Shown here one piece after another: positions 34,704-47,700 of a stretch of 55,354 nucleotides of DNA. Both the position numbers and the translations under genes were made by a program. The stretch is from IMG/VR virus record IMGVR_UViG_3300032116_000254, positions 1 to 55,354 of that record; one strand, written 5' to 3'. The stretch is from a virus. Below the pieces are notes generated by a model, which had not been told where the DNA came from, did no database searches, and saw only the letters and a program-made list of their open reading frames with translations. Each line of letters starts with the position of its first letter. Positions within the stretch are counted from its first letter, which is position 1.

Positions 34704-37142
34704 ATGGCAAATACAATTAGAATTAAAAGAAGGGCTACAGGCGATTCTGGCGCGCCCTCCAGTCTAGAAAATGCAGAGCTAGCTTTTAACGAAGTTAATA
34801 ATACACTCTACTATGGCAAGGGTACAGGTGGCGCAGGAGGAAGCGCAACGAGCGTTATTGCCATAGGTGGAGATGGTTCTTTCGTCAATTTAAGCGGTAG
34901 TCAAACAATATCTGGAAATAAAACCTTTTCTGGAACAGTTGCTCTGGGCTCTTCAGCTACTGCAACTACACAAACAGCTGGAGACAACAGCACAAAAGTT
35001 GCAACAACCGCCTATGTAGATGGTGCAATAACTACATCAATTTATTCATTTACTGCTGCCGGTGATTCAGGTACAGCTCAAGAAATAACTGATGCGGAAA
35101 CTTTTACTATTTCAGGTGGAACTGGCCTTTCCTCGGCCATGACTACAAATACGGTAACAATTAATCTTGATAATACAGCAGTTTCTGCAGGCTCATATGG
35201 CTCAGCAACAGCAGTCGGAACTTTCACCGTCGACGCGCAAGGTCGCTTGACCGCTGCTGGCAGCACCAATATATCAATTCCTTCAACTCAAGTAAATGAC
35301 TTTACTGAAGCAGTTCAAGATATTGTTGGCGGAATGGTCTCAACTAATACGGAGTCAGGCATATCTGTTGAGTACGATGACGAAAACGGCAAACTTAACT
35401 TTAACGTCAATGATCCAACAATAACAATTACTGGTGACGTTGACGGCAGCGCCACAATGACCAATCTCGGTAGCACAAGCATAGAAGTAACTCTTGATAC
35501 AGTAAACTCAAATACAGGATCTTTTGGATCTTCTACTGCAGTCCCGGTAATTACAGTCAATGGTAAGGGTCTTGTTACCGCAGTTACAACATCATCAATT
35601 TCAACTGTGCTAACAGTTGGTGCAGACACTGGAACGGCAGATGCTGTAACTCTGGGTACTGACACCTTAAGTTTTAGTGGTGGCGAAGGAATAGACACCG
35701 CAGTAACAAATAATACAATAACCATTTCAGGAGAAGATGCAACTACCTCAAATAAGGGTATAGCCTCATTTAGTTCTGATAATTTTGCAGTAGCGTCCGG
35801 TGCCGTAACCATTAAAGACGGCGGTATTGCAAACGCAGAACTTGCAAACTCAACTATTACTCTTGGTTCAAGCACTTTAACTCTTGGCGCAACCACAACA
35901 TCCCTAGCTGGAATCACAGAGCTTACCGTTGATAATCTTAATTTTAACGGTAATACTATAACTTCAACGGATTCCAATGGGAATATAGTTCTTAGCCCCA
36001 ATGGTACTGGATCTGTAGACGTAGCCTCCTCAAGAATTACTGGTCTTTCAGAGCCAGTAAATGACACTGACGCAGCAACAAAGTACTACGTCGACAATAA
36101 GATTACTGGTCTTGACTGGAAGTCTTCTGTAAACCTATTAGCAGCAACAAACGTTGCGCTAACTGGTACTGATGGAACTCTTGAAATTGATGGACATGAT
36201 GCACTCGTTGCAGCAGATGAGGGATACAGAATCCTTCTTATCAATCAGAGCACTAATTCGCAAAATGGCATCTACGTCTACACAGAAGATGCAGGATCAT
36301 ACACATTGGTCAGAGCAACAGATGCAGATGTTTACACTGAACTTATTGGTGCAGCTGTCTTTGTTATGGAAGGTACCACATACTCAGATACCGCATGGGT
36401 ACAGAACGATCACTATATAACAGACTTTAGTGGCCAAGACTGGATTCAATTTGCAGGTGGTGGAGCCTACGGTGCTGGCAATGGATTGGGGCTTACTGGT
36501 ACAGAGTTCTTTGTAAAAGTAGCCACAGATGGTGGAATTGAAATTGTATCTGATTCGCTGCAGCTTAAGTCAAGCCTTGCTGGCAACGGCCTAACATATG
36601 CAACAGGCGTTCTTGCAGTAGGTGGTACCGCTGACAGAATTACAGTAGGTTCCGATGCAGTTGATATAGCTTCAACCTATGTTGGCCAATCAAGCATTAC
36701 GACTCTTGGCACGATTAGCACAGGAGTTTGGCAAGGCACCCTTGTTGGTCCAACCTATGGTGGAACAGGAGTTAATAACGGTTCAAAGACAATCACTCTT
36801 GGTGGTAACTTTGAAACCTCGGGCGCCCACGCAGCAATCCTAACCCTTACTGGCGCAACAAACGTAACCCTTCCAACCACTGGAACTCTTGCAACCTTAG
36901 CTGGATCAGAAAATATTTCAAATAAAACAATAAGTAATTCAAGCATTGGTTCAACAAATCCCAGTACTGCTGCATTTACGACCCTTACAGCAAGTGGAGC
37001 AACAACACTAACTGCTAACACTGCATCAAGCTCTTACACAACTGGAACCTTGGTGGTCACCGGTGGAGTTGGCATATCAGGTGCTCTCTATGGAAATTCC
37101 AGCACCTTAAGTGGTTTTGTTGTTGATGGTGGAACATTCTAA
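34704..37142 (+). CDS. Long tail fibre (812 residues)
   Basis: It begins MANTIRIKRRATGDSGAPSS, the attachment-type N-terminus found in many fibres (IRIKRR...LENAELAFNE). The body is made of beta repeats (TVNLD..., TVDAQGRLTAA, VTVNGKGLVTAVTTSS), then AATKYYVDNKI and GLDWKSSVNLLAATNVAL, a segment common in large phage fibres. It ends VDGGTF with no chaperone domain. A hairpin with complementary arms CGTTTTT/AAAAACG follows the stop. Several short open frames on the other strand are shadows. Confidence 0.82.
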   Translation: MANTIRIKRRATGDSGAPSSLENAELAFNEVNNTLYYGKGTGGAGGSATSVIAIGGDGSFVNLSGSQTISGNKTFSGTVALGSSATATTQTAGDNSTKVATTAYVDGAITTSIYSFTAAGDSGTAQEITDAETFTISGGTGLSSAMTTNTVTINLDNTAVSAGSYGSATAVGTFTVDAQGRLTAAGSTNISIPSTQVNDFTEAVQDIVGGMVSTNTESGISVEYDDENGKLNFNVNDPTITITGDVDGSATMTNLGSTSIEVTLDTVNSNTGSFGSSTAVPVITVNGKGLVTAVTTSSISTVLTVGADTGTADAVTLGTDTLSFSGGEGIDTAVTNNTITISGEDATTSNKGIASFSSDNFAVASGAVTIKDGGIANAELANSTITLGSSTLTLGATTTSLAGITELTVDNLNFNGNTITSTDSNGNIVLSPNGTGSVDVASSRITGLSEPVNDTDAATKYYVDNKITGLDWKSSVNLLAATNVALTGTDGTLEIDGHDALVAADEGYRILLINQSTNSQNGIYVYTEDAGSYTLVRATDADVYTELIGAAVFVMEGTTYSDTAWVQNDHYITDFSGQDWIQFAGGGAYGAGNGLGLTGTEFFVKVATDGGIEIVSDSLQLKSSLAGNGLTYATGVLAVGGTADRITVGSDAVDIASTYVGQSSITTLGTISTGVWQGTLVGPTYGGTGVNNGSKTITLGGNFETSGAHAAILTLTGATNVTLPTTGTLATLAGSENISNKTISNSSIGSTNPSTAAFTTLTASGATTLTANTASSSYTTGTLVVTGGVGISGALYGNSSTLSGFVVDGGTF

Positions 37143-37143
37143 G

Positions 37144-37166
37144 CGTTTTTGTTATAATTAAAAACG
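37144..37166. terminator. Probable bidirectional terminator
   Basis: CGTTTTT (37144-37150)/AAAAACG (37160-37166) around a 9-base loop, directly after the stop of the 34704-37142 fibre gene. The A/T-rich arms could terminate in either direction; a TATAAT-like loop could also act in a promoter. Confidence 0.6.
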
Positions 37167-37191
37167 TTTAAGGACGTAAAGTGGAGTCAAA

Positions 37192-40764
<3,573 letters not shown>

Positions 40765-40773
40765 TTATATAAT

Positions 40774-41619
40774 ATGGCACGTGAAAGTTTTAAAGTACAA
40801 AATGCCGTTAAGGTAGACGGTGTAACAATTGATCTTTCTGGCGCAACCGCTGGACAATCTCTTTGGAGAGATGGGACTTCAATAACTCCCCGTACAGAAA
40901 CCCCAGTTGGCACAATAATTATGTATGCAGGGAACATTGGTGCAGCACCGGGTTACTCGGGCTTACCGGCTGGTTGGCTGCTCTGCGACGGCACAACATT
41001 TTCCAGCGATACATATCCAGCACTAGCTACAGTAGTCGGAAACATGTATGGGACAAGTGCTGGCACCACCTATTACCTGCCCAACTTTGTTTCAAAAACA
41101 GTAGTAGCCCACACACAATCATCTGGAGACACCAGCTCTGGGTGGTCTGGAGCAATATCTTCTTCGGCCGGAGCAGCAACAACTCACTCTCATTCAACTA
41201 GCCATAATTCAGCAAGTTCAACCCTTAATCACTCACACACCTCAAGTGCTGGCGGAAGTCATTCGCACACTGTTGGAGACGGAAAAGGCGACCATTCTCA
41301 TGGGGCTACAGACTTTAATGTGGGTAGCCACACACATAGCACTAGAACAGTTGCATTTCCCAACCTGTCAACAACAACCGGTTTATCAGCCGATAACCAT
41401 ACACACACTTCCGAAAACGCAAACGCAAACCATGGACACAACAGCTCTAACGTTCAAGGTGCAAATCATAACCACGGATTAACCACTGGTTCAAACATAT
41501 CAGCACACACTCACGCAATAAACATCTCTGCCTACGGAGCAAATCAAAGTTCTAGTAATCATGGTCATTCCACTGGAATATCAGCAGTTGGACTTTTCTT
41601 TATTATAAAGGCTTCATAA
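40774..41619 (+). CDS. Tail-collar fibre tip protein 1 (281 residues)
   Basis: The N-terminal 45 residues are an attachment segment (FKVQNAVKVDGVTIDLSG). The phage tail-collar domain follows (TPVGTIIMYAG...LPAGWLLCDGTTFSSDTYPALATVVG...YYLPNF). The second half is Ser/Asn/His-rich with many HxH pairs (THSHSTSHN, NHSHTSS, SHSHTV, NHTHTS). In T4 long tail fibres, HxH residues bind iron in the fibre tip; the same use is likely here. First of three tandem paralogues. Confidence 0.85.
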   Translation: MARESFKVQNAVKVDGVTIDLSGATAGQSLWRDGTSITPRTETPVGTIIMYAGNIGAAPGYSGLPAGWLLCDGTTFSSDTYPALATVVGNMYGTSAGTTYYLPNFVSKTVVAHTQSSGDTSSGWSGAISSSAGAATTHSHSTSHNSASSTLNHSHTSSAGGSHSHTVGDGKGDHSHGATDFNVGSHTHSTRTVAFPNLSTTTGLSADNHTHTSENANANHGHNSSNVQGANHNHGLTTGSNISAHTHAINISAYGANQSSSNHGHSTGISAVGLFFIIKAS

Positions 41620-41620
41620 T

Positions 41621-42505
41621 ATGGCTACTGAAAACTTTTCTATATCATCAAATATCTCCACAGAAGGAATAGAAATCGACACATCTGCAGCTTTTGTTGC
41701 TGGTGATCAGTATTTAACTGGTGGACTTGTTTACTCTTCTGGAAAATTTGTAACAAGCATTGATAATATTCCAGTTGGCGTTATTCGAATGTGGGCAAGC
41801 GGCACCGCCTCAGCAACGCCCCCACAAGACTATCTGATTTGTGCAGGGCAAAGCGTTAATGTTTCTGACTATCCAAAGCTACATTCGGTAATTGGATATA
41901 GGTTTGGTGGTTCGGGCTTGTCATTTAGTCTTCCAAAATTTAATTTGACTACTGGAGACACTTATCGTGCTCCTTCGGGCGTTGATCAAGCTGCACTTGA
42001 GTCAAATCAGCTAAATAATGTAAACTCAATATCTATTGGTGACAATGATTCAATAAGCCATACGCATCAAGTGTCAACATTTACTTATACATCAACAACT
42101 GGAAATTCTGCAAACACATCTCACTCTCACGTTAACAGTTCTGGTGACGACGTTGCTCATTCACACACTTTCGCAAATACAGACATAACAACAAACGCTT
42201 CTCATTCTCATAACTGGGGAAATGCGAACGCTAATCATACTCATTCTTATTTATTGAGTGGAAACACAACAGGAGTGGCAAGCGGTAATCCAACAACAAA
42301 CCATGGCCACAACACAGGAAATACCGTTGGAAATCACATTCACGGTATTAACTCATCCTCACATAGTCACACATTTGGAAACCAAGCATTCAATGCTGGC
42401 TCTTCTCACACTCACGCTCTAACGACAAACACATCTAGTGACGGCACATCGCATACTCACACGGTCAATGCAACTGCTGTATATTTTATTATTAAGTATA
42501 GGTAG
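41621..42505 (+). CDS. Tail-collar fibre tip protein 2 (294 residues)
   Basis: Paralogue of the preceding gene: N-terminal ENFSISSNISTEGIEIDTS, collar domain IPVGVIRMWASG...YLICAGQSVNVSDYPKLHSVIG...FSLPKF, then a long His-rich HxH tip ending in TAVYFIIKYR. All three paralogues end with this same xxYFIIK strand, the expected trimerising end. Direct spacing of one base from gene 1 implies duplication within one operon. Confidence 0.83.
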   Translation: MATENFSISSNISTEGIEIDTSAAFVAGDQYLTGGLVYSSGKFVTSIDNIPVGVIRMWASGTASATPPQDYLICAGQSVNVSDYPKLHSVIGYRFGGSGLSFSLPKFNLTTGDTYRAPSGVDQAALESNQLNNVNSISIGDNDSISHTHQVSTFTYTSTTGNSANTSHSHVNSSGDDVAHSHTFANTDITTNASHSHNWGNANANHTHSYLLSGNTTGVASGNPTTNHGHNTGNTVGNHIHGINSSSHSHTFGNQAFNAGSSHTHALTTNTSSDGTSHTHTVNATAVYFIIKYR

Positions 42506-42508
42506 ATT

Positions 42509-43321
42509 ATGGCTGAAGAACTTTTTTCTACATCATCAAATTTAAATCTAAACAATATTGGCCTTGATGTCAGTGGAGTTTTGGATGGTCAATCTCTGGC
42601 TTATGATGGAACATCTTTTGTTCCATCAGACATTGTTCCAGTTGGAACTATTGAAGCGTGGGCCGGGACAACTACACCACCAAGCGGTTGGCTGCTGTGC
42701 GGAGGGCAAGCGGAATCAAGAACAACATACGCAAGATTGTTCAATCAGATCTCTACATCGTTTGGTTCTGGTGATGGATTCTCAACATTTAATGTTCCGA
42801 ATATGCAATTAAATGTTCCAGTGGGCATAGCCGGTGGCGGCACCAGAGGCACTACAACAATTTCAGCTGCCAACGCAAGTCATAGTCACAATCATACTGT
42901 TTCTGGAGAGTTTACTTCTGATGATCAGAGCGACGTCCAGTCCCATTTTCACGCTACATCAGCGATGAATAATCATTCGCACAGTTTAAATACGGCAAAT
43001 AATTCTCATTCTCACGGCAGCGATGGAGTAACCAGTAATCATCGCCACAACTATGCATACGGAAACCCAACGTCAAGCGGAACAACCGGAAGCAGCGCTC
43101 ATTCAACCCACAACGGAATTAGCGGAGTAAACGCAAACATGGGAGCACACGTGCATACGCTTGCAAACAATACGACCATACATGAGCACTCGCTTGACAG
43201 TACTACTACAAGTCATCAACATTCTTCTTGGAATGGAGATGGGCTAACCAGTAATAGCGCTACCGTTTCGCATTCTCATACAATTAATACGCAAAGAATT
43301 TATTTTATAATTAAGCATTAG
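42509..43321 (+). CDS. Tail-collar fibre tip protein 3 (270 residues)
   Basis: Third paralogue: EELFSTSSNLNLNNIGLDVSG, collar domain VPVGTIEAWAGTTTPPSGWLLCGGQAESRTTYARLFNQI...FNVPNM, and an HxH-rich tip ending in RIYFIIKH. The tip sequences differ strongly among the three while the ends are conserved, as expected for alternative receptor-binding tips. Confidence 0.83.
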   Translation: MAEELFSTSSNLNLNNIGLDVSGVLDGQSLAYDGTSFVPSDIVPVGTIEAWAGTTTPPSGWLLCGGQAESRTTYARLFNQISTSFGSGDGFSTFNVPNMQLNVPVGIAGGGTRGTTTISAANASHSHNHTVSGEFTSDDQSDVQSHFHATSAMNNHSHSLNTANNSHSHGSDGVTSNHRHNYAYGNPTSSGTTGSSAHSTHNGISGVNANMGAHVHTLANNTTIHEHSLDSTTTSHQHSSWNGDGLTSNSATVSHSHTINTQRIYFIIKH

Positions 43322-43330
43322 GAGAAAAAA

Positions 43331-44113
43331 GTGGAAGAACATAGTCACGATGAAGAGCTATTCGCTCATAGCGATCAGACATTTGACCCATTTAGTAAAC
43401 AACCCATGCATCCGATGGGCGTTGGTTATTTGGCAAAAAAAATTGGTCGTACAGACAATGTGGGATTCTTTGCCTTTATTAAAGCTGTTTACGACAAAAG
43501 ATTTTACGAAGAACAGTGGCCAGACGGAAAAGAAAATGGCATAAAGGCTAGGTGCGACGGGAACTCTCCACGAAGCACGCCAATGCCAGTTGACTTTCAC
43601 GAATGGGATTATGAAAATGAAGTTTGTCTTGCATGTGGTTCAAAAAGTCAACCATTTGGAACAACAAACAGTCATGTGGCGTCTCTAAACAACTCAAAAA
43701 TACTAAGAATGCCGATACACAGCCAATATGGATTCATCACATACATTGAAATAGATGATCCAGAGCTTGAAAAACAGGCTTTTGAAGATCCACAGAACTG
43801 TGCACGAACGCTTCAAGAAGTTTTCCGATTGATGCTTGAATGGGAATGGGCACATAATGAACTCGGAAACAGAGAAGAAATAGCTGTGGTAGCAAAAAAT
43901 ATGCTCGCTGATCTAGAAATGCCAGAATCGGTAAGAGACTGGTTATGGAATGAACTTCCGCCAATGAGAATCGCTAAGTTCATTTCTGGAGATTCTGAGC
44001 CAAGAGATAGGGCCGACGCTTCTTTGATACCAGATATGACTAAAGAATTTGAAAATTGGTGTTTACACCTAATATTAGGCAAGCCAAGACTTTGGCTTTA
44101 TGGTTCTAGCTGA
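43331..44113 (+). CDS. Unknown 260-residue protein, GTG start
   Basis: GTG start with AGGAG upstream. It begins MEEHSHDEELFAHSDQTFD. A CLACGSK motif near residue 98 hints at metal binding, with an upstream cysteine around residue 77. The C-terminal half is helical. It lies between the fibre tips and the hydroxylase-like enzyme, so an accessory role in fibre modification or assembly is possible but unproven. Confidence 0.65.
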   Translation: MEEHSHDEELFAHSDQTFDPFSKQPMHPMGVGYLAKKIGRTDNVGFFAFIKAVYDKRFYEEQWPDGKENGIKARCDGNSPRSTPMPVDFHEWDYENEVCLACGSKSQPFGTTNSHVASLNNSKILRMPIHSQYGFITYIEIDDPELEKQAFEDPQNCARTLQEVFRLMLEWEWAHNELGNREEIAVVAKNMLADLEMPESVRDWLWNELPPMRIAKFISGDSEPRDRADASLIPDMTKEFENWCLHLILGKPRLWLYGSS

Positions 44114-44154
44114 GATTTTTTGCAAAAGCTGCACGCAGATGATATTATTGTCGC

Positions 44155-44796
44155 ATGATTGATCTAGATAAAAAGCTCATAAACATAGATGGCGGAGAAA
44201 TCGAACAAATAAAAGTAGCTGAGTCTATTTTTTTGTACACAAACGCTCTAAGTGAAAAGCTCTGTGATGAAATTTATGATTTTTACTTTACAAATCGAGA
44301 ACTCGCATCAAAAGGCATAACAGTTGGCGGTCAACACGTTGACATAAAAAACACTTTTGACATTAAATCAACTAGCGACATTCCATTGGGCCCTTTGCGA
44401 GATAAGTATTTGGAGCTTGACGAGCGAGTATACAAAAGCCTTAAGGTTATCAGCGAAGCATATATTGAACATTTTGATTGGCTTAAAAATGCGCCCAATT
44501 TAGTTGATACAGGATATCTATGGCAAATGTATGAGGCCAATGAGGGCTTCTACAAAGAGCATATAGATGGAGAAAACTGGACATCCGGAGTAGACAAGAG
44601 ACTGCTAGCATTTGTTGTTTACCTCAACACAGTAGAAGAAGGTGGAGAAACATACTTTAGATACCAAAACGTTTCTGTCAAACCAGTTAAAGGAAGCGTC
44701 GCCATTTTTCCCACAAGTTGGACTCACCCTCATCAAGCCATGATGCCCATATCAAACCATAAGCTCATAATTAGTTCTTTTATTATTTGGTCATGA
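44155..44796 (+). CDS. 2-oxoglutarate/Fe(II) dioxygenase, prolyl-4-hydroxylase type (213 residues)
   Basis: The double-stranded beta-helix motifs of P4H-type dioxygenases are present: metal ligands H136-x-D138 (FYKEHIDGE), GGETYF (163-168), distal histidine in WTHPHQA (191 or 193) and K203 for 2-oxoglutarate (NHKLIISSF). These enzymes hydroxylate proline or other residues using oxygen and 2-oxoglutarate. Its place just after a collagen-like fibre and three fibre tips suggests a fibre substrate, as P4H acts on collagen elsewhere. In this fibre Pro is mostly in X, not the usual Y position, so the exact residue is open. The stop overlaps the next start. Confidence 0.85.
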   Translation: MIDLDKKLINIDGGEIEQIKVAESIFLYTNALSEKLCDEIYDFYFTNRELASKGITVGGQHVDIKNTFDIKSTSDIPLGPLRDKYLELDERVYKSLKVISEAYIEHFDWLKNAPNLVDTGYLWQMYEANEGFYKEHIDGENWTSGVDKRLLAFVVYLNTVEEGGETYFRYQNVSVKPVKGSVAIFPTSWTHPHQAMMPISNHKLIISSFIIWS

Positions 44797-45863
44797 CACA
44801 AAAATTTACTTTTCATGTTGTTGGACTTCCTCATACGAGTATAACTCGTGATTTTACCGCCTGCGCTTTTACTGAAAAAGTGCGTAAATTTGCAATAATG
44901 ATGAAGCGTCTTGGTCATGTTGTTTACACATATGGTGGACCAGAAAGTGAATCTCCAGCAGACGAGCACATACCTTGTATAACCGAAGAAGAAAGACTTG
45001 AAGTTGTTGGTCAGAATCATTATGTTATGGCTTCCTTTGATTATAATTTGCCACATTGGCGCAAGTTTAATGCAAACATTATTTCTGGTATAAGAGAAAG
45101 ATTAAGCCACAAAGACTTTATCTGTGTTATAGGTGGTTACGCCCACAAAGAAGTTGCTGATGCATTTCCAGACGAGATGACTGTTGAGTTTGGAATTGGC
45201 TATGGCGGTACCTTTGCAAAGTACAGAGTTTTTGAGTCATACGCATGGATGCATACTGTTTATGGATCAGCAAACAGTAATCCAAATTCAATAGATGGAA
45301 ACTTTTTTGACGCAGTAGTGCCAGGCTATATTGATATAGAAGAGTTTCCATTTAGAGAAACTCCAGATGACTATTATCTTTTTGTCGGAAGATTAATAGA
45401 AAGAAAAGGCTATCAAATAGCCGTTGAAGCCTGTAAGCTTTTGGGTAAAAGACTTTTGATAGCTGGCCAAGGAGTTCCTCCAGAATATGGAGAATATGTG
45501 GGTGTTGTTGGCTCAGAGGAAAGAGCAAAATTAATGGGTGGCGCAATAGCAACATTTGCTCCCACTACTTACATAGAGCCTTTTGGAACAGTGGCACCAG
45601 AAGCGATGGCCTGTGGAACCCCTGTAATAACCACAGACTGGGGCGCCTTTACCGAAACCGTAATAGACGGCAAAACTGGCTTCCGCTGCAGATCGCTACA
45701 AGAGTTTGTTGATGCCACAGAAAAAGTCAAAGATCTTGACAGATTCTTAATAAGACAGCACTCGGTTGATAACTACAGCCTTGAATCAATAGCAGAAAAA
45801 TATCAGATTTATTTTAATAGATTACACACCCTCTGGGAAGATGGTTGGTATCAACTGAAATGA
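44793..45863 (+). CDS. GT4-type glycosyltransferase (356 residues)
   Basis: The start ATG overlaps the previous stop (TCATGA). The N-terminal Rossmann half is divergent; the C-terminal half shows YLFVGRLIERKGYQIAVEAC, LLIAGQG and the donor site APTTYIEPFGTVAPEAMACGTPVITTDWGAFTE, all GT4 signatures. It transfers a sugar from an activated donor. Coupling to the hydroxylase-like gene suggests stepwise modification, hydroxylation then glycosylation, or glycosylation of the many Thr residues of the collagen segments, as in spore collagen-like proteins. Confidence 0.87.
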   Translation: MTQKFTFHVVGLPHTSITRDFTACAFTEKVRKFAIMMKRLGHVVYTYGGPESESPADEHIPCITEEERLEVVGQNHYVMASFDYNLPHWRKFNANIISGIRERLSHKDFICVIGGYAHKEVADAFPDEMTVEFGIGYGGTFAKYRVFESYAWMHTVYGSANSNPNSIDGNFFDAVVPGYIDIEEFPFRETPDDYYLFVGRLIERKGYQIAVEACKLLGKRLLIAGQGVPPEYGEYVGVVGSEERAKLMGGAIATFAPTTYIEPFGTVAPEAMACGTPVITTDWGAFTETVIDGKTGFRCRSLQEFVDATEKVKDLDRFLIRQHSVDNYSLESIAEKYQIYFNRLHTLWEDGWYQLK

Positions 45864-45880
45864 TTTTAAACAATAGACCA

Positions 45881-45890
45881 TTACTATAAT
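45881..45890 (+). promoter_or_regulatory. TTACTATAAT promoter-like element
   Basis: A TTACTATA element combined with TATAAT, 25 bases before the start of the 45915-46286 gene, in the 51-base gap after the glycosyltransferase. It may begin the neck and tail transcription unit. Confidence 0.5.
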
Positions 45891-45914
45891 AAAAAAGTAA
45901 AGGTTTGTTTTACT

Positions 45915-46286
45915 ATGCTCTATAACGAGGCAATATTATACAATGAGCCCCAGGTTTCCTATAATGGAACCCTAATAATTAATGCCCCATCTCTTACCGA
46001 GAAATTAATTTTAAATAATATAGTTATAGCAATTTCTGCAATAACTGATTATTCAAATTTAACAACAATAGCAACAATACAGTATGATATTACTCCCTCT
46101 GGCGTAATAACCATTACGACTGAGGACGAAATAGCCTTTGCTATAGCTGAGTCTAATTCAATAACTTTTTATCCCTATTCAGAAAATTCAACCACTCTTT
46201 CTGCTGAAGTTTTGGGCCAATCTAGCGTGGGGCAGGTTTATTCAACCCCATCAGGAGAAATAGTTATTGAGGGCCTTTCCGCTTAA
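45915..46286 (+). CDS. Unknown 123-residue beta protein
   Basis: It begins MLYNEAILYNEPQVSYNG and is beta-rich, hydrophobic and acidic, with no cysteines. The segment YDITPSGVITITTEDEIAF is typical of small structural Ig-like domains. It precedes the neck genes; role unknown. Confidence 0.6.
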   Translation: MLYNEAILYNEPQVSYNGTLIINAPSLTEKLILNNIVIAISAITDYSNLTTIATIQYDITPSGVITITTEDEIAFAIAESNSITFYPYSENSTTLSAEVLGQSSVGQVYSTPSGEIVIEGLSA

Positions 46287-46343
46287 GAAAAGCTAAATTT
46301 AACACTACTATCACAAGGTAGGCGCACAAAAAGTGGAGTTAAA

Positions 46344-47327
46344 ATGACAGAAAGCAACGTATTAGTAAACGACACAGTAAGAATTAGGGTAAAATTTGTT
46401 GACAAAGACCCTATTACTGGAGTGCAGTCAGACGTGTCTCCAGATTATGTTACTGTCACGATTTTTGACTCTAACAATAATCCAGTGCCACCAACTCCCA
46501 CAAATGCAACTCCAATAACATCTTCTGAGTACAGATATGATTTTACACCCACTTTAGCTGGTGAATACAGAGTAACATTTTTGGGAACTCTTGCTGATAC
46601 AAGGTCAATTACAGTTAGCCAAGCCCTTTATGTTAGTACTCCAACAGAGGAATACAAACCAACCATTACTCTAAGATCAGAAGAAATTATAGCATTTGCT
46701 CCTGGCTTAATGCCACTATATATTGATCCGGAATCAATAAGATCATACTTTCCAGACGCTACCTTACTTGAAATAGGTGAACTTATTCATGGATTCTCTC
46801 ATGAGGTGAATAGCATATTTGGCATTAAGGATCCAAACCTTGATCCAGTTTCATTAATAGAAGAAGACGCTGAAAATCCTGTCGACATATTATCAAAACA
46901 AAATGCTAATCCATATACTGTTTTTGAGTACGTTCAGGCATCTGTTCTGTGTAGACTAACAAAAATATATGGATTTGGTGGAGATGATGAGTTAAGTCTT
47001 GAATTAGCAGATTTTAAGGTCACAAACAGAAATACTCCAAGATCAAACATAACAAGAGCCAATGCAACAACTTGGTGCCAGGTAGCCGCCGCACTAAGAA
47101 AAGAAATCATCGCAAAGAAAGTTGGCCTCAAGTCCGTCCTTCCCAAAGGTTTGCCGATTAAAAGCATTATTCCTTCTGGAGGTTCCCTTGACCCAGAAAT
47201 CGGTGGCCTGATATACATCAATGACACAACTGCATATGGCTCAAGGGACCTATTTAGACCAGGGACAAATACCGATATTGATCCACAAGACCCAATGCCA
47301 GATAGAAACATTAAGAGATATGATTAA
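46344..47327 (+). CDS. Head-tail adaptor candidate (327 residues)
   Basis: Residues 1-110 are an Ig-like beta domain (DTVRIRVKFVDKDP..., GEYRVTFLGTL). Residues 125-240 are helical, with IDPESIRSYFPDATLLEIGELIHGFSHEV, a layout like the gp6-type adaptor that docks on the portal. The C-terminus is a disordered arm. Overlap with the head-closure gene that follows (7 bases) supports this neck role. No exact family match can be claimed. Confidence 0.65.
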   Translation: MTESNVLVNDTVRIRVKFVDKDPITGVQSDVSPDYVTVTIFDSNNNPVPPTPTNATPITSSEYRYDFTPTLAGEYRVTFLGTLADTRSITVSQALYVSTPTEEYKPTITLRSEEIIAFAPGLMPLYIDPESIRSYFPDATLLEIGELIHGFSHEVNSIFGIKDPNLDPVSLIEEDAENPVDILSKQNANPYTVFEYVQASVLCRLTKIYGFGGDDELSLELADFKVTNRNTPRSNITRANATTWCQVAAALRKEIIAKKVGLKSVLPKGLPIKSIIPSGGSLDPEIGGLIYINDTTAYGSRDLFRPGTNTDIDPQDPMPDRNIKRYD

Positions 47328-47698
47328 AGAAAAAGCACTGTTTAAAAAAGTTCTAAAAGAATGGGGTCATGATATTTTTCTTCAAAGAAGAACTTCTGAT
47401 GATTTTGTTTACTCAGAGACTCTAGAAAGATACACAACCAGGTCTCACATGCCGAGAAAAAGTGCATTAATGACAGCAAAAGAAGAAGTTCCAGAAGGAG
47501 TTTTTTCTAATTCCGATCTTTTATATTATTTTGAAGAAGAAGTAAGGCCAAAATCTCGGAGACAGAATATATGAAGAATCTTTTAATTCTCTTGAGGATG
47601 CAATTATTTATGTTATAGACGATTCTTATGCAGTAAGAGGAAGATATGGGATAATAGCTTATTGGATAGTCGGTGCAACAAAAGAGGTTCCAAGTTAA
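47320..47698 (+). CDS. Head-closure-like protein, needs +1 frameshift at CGG (125 residues)
   Basis: The start overlaps the adaptor stop. The frames join at CGG 47557: residues 1-79 end VRPKS, then G-DRIYEESF..., and the protein ends at TAA 47696-47698 (KEVPS). The pattern of an N-terminal helix, beta segments, and a loop S-G-DRI followed by a strand (YVIDDSYAVRG) matches small head-closure proteins (gp16-type), in which GDxI is common. They plug the portal and receive the tail. Unshifted translation would remove the C-terminal strand region and stop at 47574. Confidence 0.78.
47557..47559 (+). other. CGG +1 frameshift site 6 (head closure)
   Basis: Context TCT CGG AGA. Skipping the C gives GGA: RPKS-G-DRIYEE. 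A glycine before DRI is the residue expected for this loop, which favours Gly over Arg at the shift site. Confidence 0.87.
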
Positions 47699-47700
47699 TT

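Noticed and set aside
35315-36067. 250-codon minus-strand frame in the long fibre gene
   Set aside because: Antisense to a convincing fibre sequence and without a ribosome site.
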